A DNA stretch of 64,000 bases from positions 2,649,001-2,713,000 of the forward strand of contig JADJWA010000001.1 in assembly GCA_016716605.1 (NCBI GenBank), written 5' to 3'. Position 1 is the stretch's first letter. Every line of letters begins with the position of its first letter. This document shows, in pieces, positions 58,092 to 64,000 of this stretch. A program made the translations under genes and the position numbers. Below the pieces are notes generated by a model. The model saw only the letters and a program-made list of their open reading frames with translations. It was not told where the DNA came from and searched no databases. The DNA is from Flavobacteriales bacterium (GTDB lineage Bacteria; Bacteroidota; Bacteroidia; Flavobacteriales_F; PHOS-HE28).

Positions 58092-60734
58092 TTACACTTC
58101 CGCTTTCGACCTCTTCGCCTTCCCATTGCTCTCCTTCTCATCAATCGGCTTCCTTAATACGATCTTCCCGTCGAACACATCCATCACCATCGGTTTTCCC
58201 GTTTCCAGCGTGCCGGCGATGATCTGCTTGCTGAGCTCGTTCAGCAGTTCCTTCTGGATCATGCGCTTGATCGGGCGCGCGCCGAACTGCGGGTCGAAGC
58301 CCTGGGTGCTGATGTGGGCGATGAGCTCCTCGCTGGGGATGAGGTGGATGTCCTTTTCCTCCAGCTTCTGAAGGAGCATGTGCAGTTGCAACTTCACGAT
58401 CTCCCTCACATCCCCCTGGCTCAGCGGGCGGAACATGATCAGCTCATCGACGCGGTTGAGGAACTCGGGGCGCACGGTCTTGCGCAGCAGGTCCATCACT
58501 TCTCGTTGGGTCTTCTCGATCACCTCTTCAAGGTTCTTACGCTCGAGGCCCTCGAAGTTCTCCTGAATGATGTGCGAGCCGATGTTGCTCGTCATGATCA
58601 CGATGGTGTTCTTGAAGTTCACCACCCGGCCCTTGTTGTCGGTGAGGCGGCCATCGTCGAGCACCTGCAGCAGGATGTTCCACACGTCGGGGTGGGCCTT
58701 CTCGATCTCGTCCAGCAGCACCACGCTGTAGGGCTTGCGGCGCACGGCCTCGGTGAGTTGGCCGCCCTCGTCGTAGCCCACGTAGCCGGGGGGCGCACCT
58801 ACGAGCCGTGAAACGCTGTGGCGCTCCTGGTACTCGCTCATGTCGATGCGCGTCATGGCGTGCTCGTCGTTGAAGAGGATCTCGCTGAGCGCTTTCGCCA
58901 GTTCGGTCTTACCGACACCCGTGGTGCCGAGGAAGATGAAGGAACCGATAGGGCGTTTCTCATCGCCCATGCCGGCACGGTTGCGGCGCACGGCATCGGC
59001 CACGGCGCGCACGGCTTCGTTTTGACCGATCACGCGCTTGTGTAGTTCGTCCTCCAATTTCAGGAGCTTGGTACGTTCGGCTTCGAGCATGCGCGTGACG
59101 GGTACTCCGGTCCAGCGGCTCACCACGGCGGCGATCTCTTCCACGTCCACTTCCTCCTTGATCAATTTGCTGTCGGCCTGCATCAGGAGTAATTCGTCCT
59201 TGGCGGCGAGTAGTTCCTTCTCGGTCTCCTGGATGCGGCCATAGCGGATCTCCGCCACCTTGCCGAAGTCGCCCTCGCGCTCGTACTGCGCGGCCTGGTG
59301 CTTCAGGTCCTCGATCTGGTCCTTGGCGCTGTTGATGCGCTCCACCAACGCGCGCTCGCTTTCCCAGCGGGCTTTGAATCCATCGCGCTGGCCGCTGAGT
59401 TCCGCGAGTTCCTTGTTCAGCTCGGCGAGCTTGGCCTCGTCGTTCTCGCGCTTGATGGCCTCGCGTTCGATCTCCAACTGCATGATGCGGCGGTCGATCT
59501 CATCGAGCTCCTCGGGCTTGGAGTTGATCTCCATGCGCAGCTTGCTGGCGGCCTCGTCGATCAGGTCGATGGCCTTGTCCGGCAGGAAACGATCGGCGAT
59601 GTAGCGCGTGCTCAGTTCCACGGCGGCGATGATCGCGGCGTCCTTGATCAGCACCTTGTGGTGGCTTTCGTACTTCTCCTTCAGGCCTCGCAGGATGGAG
59701 ATGGCGTCCTCGCGGTTGGGTTCGTCCACCATCACTTTTTGGAAGCGGCGTTCCAGGGCCTTGTCCTTCTCGAAATACTTCTGGTATTCGTTGAGCGTGG
59801 TGGCGCCGATGCTGCGCAGTTCGCCACGTGCGAGGGCGGGCTTCAGGATGTTCGCGGCGTCCATGGCGCCCTCGCCACCGCCCGCACCAACAAGCGTGTG
59901 TATCTCGTCGATGAAGAGGATGATGCTGCCCTCGGCGCTGATCACCTCTTTCACCACGGCTTTCAAACGCTCCTCGAACTCGCCTTTGTACTTGGCGCCC
60001 GCGATGAGCGCGGAGATGTCCAGGCTGTACACCTGCTTGCCTTTGAGGTCCTCGGGGATGTCGCCGCTGACGATGCGCTGCGCGATGCCCTCGGCGATGG
60101 CGGTCTTGCCCACGCCGGGCTCACCGATCAGGATCGGGTTGTTCTTGGTGCGGCGGCTGAGAATCTGCAGCACGCGACGAATCTCCTCGTCGCGGCCGAT
60201 GACCGGATCGAGCTTGTTGTCCTTGGCGAGCTGGTTGAGGTTCTTGGCGTACTTGTTCAACGCGTTGTAGGTCTCCTCCTGGCTCTGGCTGGTCACCTTG
60301 CTGCCCTTGCGCAGGTCCTTGATGGCCGCGATCAGGTCCTTCTTCGTGACGCCATTGTCCTTGAGCAGTTGGCTCACGGTATCGCCGCTGTCGAGGATGC
60401 CGATGAGCATGTGCTCCACGCTGGCGAACTCATCGCCGAACTCTTTCAGCGCGGCGAGGGCCTTGGTGAGCGCATCGCTGCTGTAGCGTGACAGCGAGAT
60501 CTGTCCGCCGCTCACTTTCGGATAGCCCTGAACGATGCGGTCGAGCGCCTGCGTCATGGCGCCCACGTTCACGTTGAGCTTCTTCAGCAGGAAAGGCGAC
60601 ACGTCGGGGTCCACCTCCAGGATGCCCTTGAGCAGGTGGCCGTTCTCGAGCATCTGCTGGCCGTATCCGGTGGCGATGGTCTGCGCCTGTTGGATGGCCT
60701 GCTGGGAGCGGATGGTGAATTTGTTGAGGTCCAT
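58092..60734 (-). CDS. clpB: ClpB protein-disaggregating AAA+ chaperone
   Basis: An 880-residue hexameric disaggregase that, with DnaK, extracts proteins from aggregates. Clp N-domain (about 1-145), AAA1 with Walker A GEPGVGKT at 204-211 and Walker B LFIDEIHTLVG, the coiled-coil middle domain (about 400-530), AAA2 with GTTGVGKT near residue 615 and LLDEIEKAHPDVWN, then the small domain ending KSKAEV. The ATG at 60734 fits MDLNKFTIRSQQAIQQAQ. No CIRCE or other heat-shock operator was seen in the 220 bases upstream. The last 134 codons are duplicated at 56896. Confidence 0.97.
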   Translation of the reverse strand: MDLNKFTIRSQQAIQQAQTIATGYGQQMLENGHLLKGILEVDPDVSPFLLKKLNVNVGAMTQALDRIVQGYPKVSGGQISLSRYSSDALTKALAALKEFGDEFASVEHMLIGILDSGDTVSQLLKDNGVTKKDLIAAIKDLRKGSKVTSQSQEETYNALNKYAKNLNQLAKDNKLDPVIGRDEEIRRVLQILSRRTKNNPILIGEPGVGKTAIAEGIAQRIVSGDIPEDLKGKQVYSLDISALIAGAKYKGEFEERLKAVVKEVISAEGSIILFIDEIHTLVGAGGGEGAMDAANILKPALARGELRSIGATTLNEYQKYFEKDKALERRFQKVMVDEPNREDAISILRGLKEKYESHHKVLIKDAAIIAAVELSTRYIADRFLPDKAIDLIDEAASKLRMEINSKPEELDEIDRRIMQLEIEREAIKRENDEAKLAELNKELAELSGQRDGFKARWESERALVERINSAKDQIEDLKHQAAQYEREGDFGKVAEIRYGRIQETEKELLAAKDELLLMQADSKLIKEEVDVEEIAAVVSRWTGVPVTRMLEAERTKLLKLEDELHKRVIGQNEAVRAVADAVRRNRAGMGDEKRPIGSFIFLGTTGVGKTELAKALSEILFNDEHAMTRIDMSEYQERHSVSRLVGAPPGYVGYDEGGQLTEAVRRKPYSVVLLDEIEKAHPDVWNILLQVLDDGRLTDNKGRVVNFKNTIVIMTSNIGSHIIQENFEGLERKNLEEVIEKTQREVMDLLRKTVRPEFLNRVDELIMFRPLSQGDVREIVKLQLHMLLQKLEEKDIHLIPSEELIAHISTQGFDPQFGARPIKRMIQKELLNELSKQIIAGTLETGKPMVMDVFDGKIVLRKPIDEKESNGKAKRSKAEV

Positions 60735-60955
60735 GGTTGAGGTCTTGTTTTCGTAGTTGGTCACCGCGAGCACGTCCTCCGGAGGAGGGCGATGCGAAGC
60801 GGTCTTGCGTTCCTGTTGGAGACTCTCCGCCTATCAATGCTTGCACCGCCGCACGATAACGGCGCTTCTGGCAGGTGAAGTTCGTGCGTTGCGCCAGAAC
60901 GTCCAGGAGTTCAGGAGTTGACTGAAGGAATGACCGATGGACTATCCTTGCCCGC

Positions 60956-61159
60956 ATGAATGCCGCCGGCCCTTGGATGCCGCCCTTCGAGGTGCCCGAT
61001 GATCCGAAGCGCCGCTGCTTGCTCCAGGTGCGGCACTTCAAGACCTCGGAGCTGCGGCTCTTCCTGGCGAAGTATGCGCGCAGCCATTGGGTATTCCCCG
61101 ATCGCAGCTGGTTGAGCAATGAATGGGAAGTGCTGCGCTGGGCCTATGTGAATGAGTGA
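60956..61159 (+). CDS. Small hypothetical protein
   Basis: A 67-residue soluble protein, MNAAGPWMPPFEVPDDPKR, with two tryptophan-rich segments (HFKTSELRLFLAKYARSHW and WLSNEWEVLRWAYVNE). A TATCCTTG box (60943-60950) lies 5 bases before the ATG. No similarity I recognise; weak support from codon use only. Confidence 0.5.
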   Translation: MNAAGPWMPPFEVPDDPKRRCLLQVRHFKTSELRLFLAKYARSHWVFPDRSWLSNEWEVLRWAYVNE

Positions 61160-61231
61160 GGCGGCCGATTGCCGATAGCCTCGCTCAGAGCAGGCAGCAA
61201 TTAGCGTCCTTCGGGTATCTTCACCCTGCGG

Positions 61232-64000
61232 ATGCCGATGTCCAAGTCACTGACCCTCCTTGTGCTGACCAAGCTGGTGCTCGCTGCATTGAGCGTTGTT
61301 GGCCAGGACCATTGGGCGCGCCGCGTGGGAGCCTGGAGCAACGATGCCTTCAGCGATGTTGCGGTCGACCTTGATGGCAATCTGTATGTGGCAGGCGAGT
61401 TCGGCGGCAACATCAACCTGGCAGGCGCCACGCTCATCAGCAACGGGAGCCTCGATGCCGTGGTGGCGAAGTACAGCGCCGATGGATCCTTGCTCTGGGC
61501 GCAGAGCTTCGGAGGCGCTGGCCTCGACCGTGCGATCAAGCTGGAGCTCACCGCCGATGGCCACCTCGCCGTGGTAGGGCAGTTCATGGGAGCGGTGGAT
61601 TTCGGCGGATCGGGCCTGGTCTCGCAGAACGGCACGCAGGATTGCTTCGTGCTGAAGCTCGCACAGAGCGATGGCGCAGTGATCTGGGCGCGCGGCGGTG
61701 GAAGTCCCGATGGCGTGGACCAGCCGAATGGCGTGAGCGTAGGCCCCGATGGCAGCATTGCGATGGCCGGCGAGTTCCGTGGCGCGGCGTTATTCGATCA
61801 AGGCAGCCTCACCAGCGCCACGGACCCGGACACCGGACTGCCGAGCGTGGACATCTTCCTGGCCTACTATGCGGGGGATGGCACGCCGCTCTGGATCGTG
61901 CATGGCGCCGCCGAGTTCGCGGACCGCGGCATGGACGTGGAGCACGATGCGGACGGCAACGTGTACCTCACCGGCCAGTTCACCGATACGCTGACGCTGG
62001 CGGGCAACGTGCATGAGAACGCCATGTTCAGCGCGGTCTTCCTCGCGCGATTCAGCCCGTCGGGTGAGGAGGAATGGTTCCGTGCATTCGGTGGCGGCAC
62101 CTACAACCAGGTGTTCGAGATGCAGTTGGTGGCCGACAGTTACCTGATGCTCGTGGGCGACGTGCAAGGCACGGTGATCTTCCTCGATTCGCAGCCCGAC
62201 CTTTTCACGCCGGTTGAGCCGCGCAGCTCCTTTCTCCTGAAGGTGGGCCTCGATGGCGAGTTCATCGCGCAGACCACCTGGGGCAGCCAGTATGCCCTGA
62301 ACACGCGGGCGCTCTCCGTGCAGGATGAGGATGTGGCCGTGTTCGGCCGCTTCACGTGCCAGCTCACCGGCTTCATCAGCCCGTACGGTGAGAGCAGCTT
62401 CCTTTCCTCCGGCATCTGGGACCTGTACATCGCGCGCTTCCAGACCAGCGACCTCGACTTCAAGCAGGCCCAGCAGTTCGCAGGCATCGGGGAGAAGGTG
62501 CCCGGCGGCATCGTTCACGCTGGCGATGGGGAGCCGGTCTTCGCGGGGTCCTTCGAGCATGTGCTGAGCCTCCCCTCGGATGGCCTTTTCTCCATCTGGC
62601 CCATCGCAGGCGGCGAATCGGCCGGGGCGCCACCGGGCTATTGCACCGATGCCAATTATCCGAATTACAGTTTCCTGCGCGGCTCAGCGCTCAAGGACGG
62701 CTTCATCGCGCGCGCCTACCTCGATGGACGCGAGCCGCACGATCCGTATGAGCGCAGCGGCACCGATTGCGACCGCAGCTTCAGGCTGCCCGTGATCCGC
62801 AGGGGTGAGCAGGGCGAGTTGGGCCCGGATTCGATCCATGCATGCGTTCAGGCGACGCTCAAGGCGCACACCTTCACCGCCTTCGATCCCGATACCTCGG
62901 TGAGGCACAACGCGCCGGATTACCGCTTCCTCTGGAGCACGGGCGCCACCACGCACGAGATCGTCACCTCGGTCAGCGGCTGGTACTGGGTCGATGTGAG
63001 CATCGGGCTGCAGTGCTACACCTGGCGCGATTCGGTGCATATCAGCGTGGAGCCCAATCCGCCCAAGCCCTTGATCAGCGACGATGTGGTGGTGAACGCC
63101 GAAGCCTTCGACGCGATGCCCATCGAAGTGTGCGAGCCGCAGCAGCCCTGGCTCTGGGCCACCGGGCTGGAGCCGGGCAATACGGTGCAATGGATCCTGC
63201 AGGGCGGCGTGCTCTCCGATTCCGATTCGGCGCAGGCCGTGGCCAGCGGGCTCTATGTGGTGATCGCCACTTCGCCCAACGGCTGCCAACGATTCGCTTC
63301 GGTGAGCGTAGTGATCAATCCCGTGGGGCCCTTGCCGCCCTTCGATATCGATCTGATCTCCAATTACCCGCAGGACATCGACCAGAACGATACGATCAGC
63401 ATGTGCCCCGGAGTGTCCCTGCTGCTGCTGGTGGAGGCGCAACTCACGCTGAACGGACAACCGTCGGGCCTCACCTACGGCGTGAAGCCGTTCTATCGGT
63501 GCACCCAGCCCGGGGCTTGGACGCCGACCGTGAACGATCTGCTGGGCTTCAACTGCAACTACACGGTGCAGGGCGAAGGATGGTACGTGAACGAATTCGG
63601 GTTCATGCTCACCAACGCGCCCTGCGGAGAGGATACCCTGTTCGTGACCGGCATCGATAGCGTGTATGTGATCCCGTACGAGAGCACCGAGCCGGTGATC
63701 GATGTCTCGCCCGGCGCCCTCATCTGCCCGGGCGATACCCTCGCGATCACGGGAAGCTGCGCGAATTGCACCACCACCGCATGGACCGGGCTCGGAATCG
63801 TGGCCCTCAGCGGCGATACCGCCTGGGTGGTGATGGCTGGCGATTACTACTACACGGGCAGCACCATCTCCCCGCAAGGGTGCATCGGCTTCGGCCAGAC
63901 CAGCGTGGCCGTGTCCTGGAATCCGCTCCCGCCGCTCTTCGTGGATCCGCTCGACGGCATCATCTGCCCCGATGATTCGGCGCTCATCTGGACCGATGCG
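61232..64000 (+). CDS. Large secreted repeat protein (SBBP-like propeller and Ig-like domains), 3' end beyond window
   Basis: The frame is open from ATG 61232 to the window end (923 codons, no stop), so the C-terminus is not seen. A signal peptide (to about residue 24) is followed by SBBP-like beta-propeller repeats: WARRVGAWSNDAFSDVAVDLDGNLYVAGEF, WAQSFGGAGLDRAIKL..GQF, WIVHGAAEFADRGMDVEHDADGNVYLTGQF, continuing to about residue 460. Residues about 530-923 are Ig/PKD-like repeats with paired cysteines (IEVCEPQQPWLW, ISMCPGVSLLLL, ALICPGDTLAITGSC, IICPDDSALI). The pattern matches Bacteroidota T9SS cargo; a terminal sorting domain is expected downstream. TATCTTCA is at 61216-61223. Confidence 0.88.
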   Translation, partial: MPMSKSLTLLVLTKLVLAALSVVGQDHWARRVGAWSNDAFSDVAVDLDGNLYVAGEFGGNINLAGATLISNGSLDAVVAKYSADGSLLWAQSFGGAGLDRAIKLELTADGHLAVVGQFMGAVDFGGSGLVSQNGTQDCFVLKLAQSDGAVIWARGGGSPDGVDQPNGVSVGPDGSIAMAGEFRGAALFDQGSLTSATDPDTGLPSVDIFLAYYAGDGTPLWIVHGAAEFADRGMDVEHDADGNVYLTGQFTDTLTLAGNVHENAMFSAVFLARFSPSGEEEWFRAFGGGTYNQVFEMQLVADSYLMLVGDVQGTVIFLDSQPDLFTPVEPRSSFLLKVGLDGEFIAQTTWGSQYALNTRALSVQDEDVAVFGRFTCQLTGFISPYGESSFLSSGIWDLYIARFQTSDLDFKQAQQFAGIGEKVPGGIVHAGDGEPVFAGSFEHVLSLPSDGLFSIWPIAGGESAGAPPGYCTDANYPNYSFLRGSALKDGFIARAYLDGREPHDPYERSGTDCDRSFRLPVIRRGEQGELGPDSIHACVQATLKAHTFTAFDPDTSVRHNAPDYRFLWSTGATTHEIVTSVSGWYWVDVSIGLQCYTWRDSVHISVEPNPPKPLISDDVVVNAEAFDAMPIEVCEPQQPWLWATGLEPGNTVQWILQGGVLSDSDSAQAVASGLYVVIATSPNGCQRFASVSVVINPVGPLPPFDIDLISNYPQDIDQNDTISMCPGVSLLLLVEAQLTLNGQPSGLTYGVKPFYRCTQPGAWTPTVNDLLGFNCNYTVQGEGWYVNEFGFMLTNAPCGEDTLFVTGIDSVYVIPYESTEPVIDVSPGALICPGDTLAITGSCANCTTTAWTGLGIVALSGDTAWVVMAGDYYYTGSTISPQGCIGFGQTSVAVSWNPLPPLFVDPLDGIICPDDSALIWTDA

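Noticed and set aside
62684..63877. Minus-strand open frame within the large terminal gene
   Set aside because: The plus-strand frame is open for 923 codons with clear repeats and Ig-like domains; the opposite frame is His/Gly/Arg-rich filler.
1..64000. tRNA, rRNA or riboswitch genes
   Set aside because: I found no cloverleaf with a conserved T-loop GTTCRANYC and CCA end, no rRNA conserved blocks and no riboswitch core in the gaps, though reading by eye can miss one.

Overview
The window looks like a chromosome segment of a high-GC member of the Bacteroidota, most likely a Flavobacteriales-type lineage known mainly from environmental genomes. Evidence: many secreted proteins carry the PNP...G.Y...R C-terminal sorting domain of the type IX secretion system (T9SS); there is a Bacteroidota-type RNA polymerase omega subunit, a PorD/DUF4835 protein, a fused alpha/beta E1 dehydrogenase and a serine-palmitoyltransferase-like enzyme; and many starts are preceded by a TAnnTTnG box like the Bacteroidota -7 element. 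I saw no rRNA, tRNA, CRISPR array or complete insertion sequence.

Layout. 0-8.2 kb: end of a MATE transporter, two small genes, then a mainly leftward run (aroE, DUF368/PopT-like, rhodanese, serine hydrolase, lamin-tail T9SS protein, TfoX-like, E1 alpha/beta fusion). 8.3-12.6 kb: rightward envelope cluster (polytopic membrane protein, LTA-synthase-like phosphoglycerol transferase, diacylglycerol-kinase-like protein overlapping it by 4 bp). 12.7-32.2 kb: secreted T9SS proteins (FG-GAP/UnbV, choice-of-anchor B, delta-60, PHB-depolymerase-like esterase and others) mixed with a LemA-TPM-TPM operon, a TPR protein, a universal stress protein, a DGQHR protein, a LOG protein and the serine-palmitoyltransferase-like enzyme. 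32.4-37.4 kb: housekeeping cluster bamD-rpoZ-coaBC-porD-recN. 37.4-46.1 kb: three consecutive leftward genes for large secreted proteins with the same ~240-residue C-terminal module; one carries a trypsin/lysyl-endopeptidase-like protease and one a lysyl oxidase domain. 46.2-53.8 kb: fabI, a dihaem cytochrome c, a broken GIY-YIG-like gene, an HI0933-type flavoprotein, citrate synthase, thioredoxin and a POT peptide transporter. 54-58 kb: an accessory patch with a choice-of-anchor L protein, a frameshifted BRO/DinD-like gene, a PemK/MazF toxin with its partner, and a duplicated C-terminal fragment of ClpB. 58-64 kb: full clpB, a small orphan ORF and the start of a giant repeat-rich secreted protein cut by the window edge.

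How the parts work together: T9SS cargo dominates, so a large share of this region builds or remodels the cell surface. The most unusual unit is the 37.4-46.1 kb trio, which puts a probable lysine-directed protease and a copper-dependent lysine-oxidising domain on paralogous C-terminal modules. The LTA-synthase-like/DAG-kinase pair suggests coupled phosphoglycerol transfer and diacylglycerol recycling.
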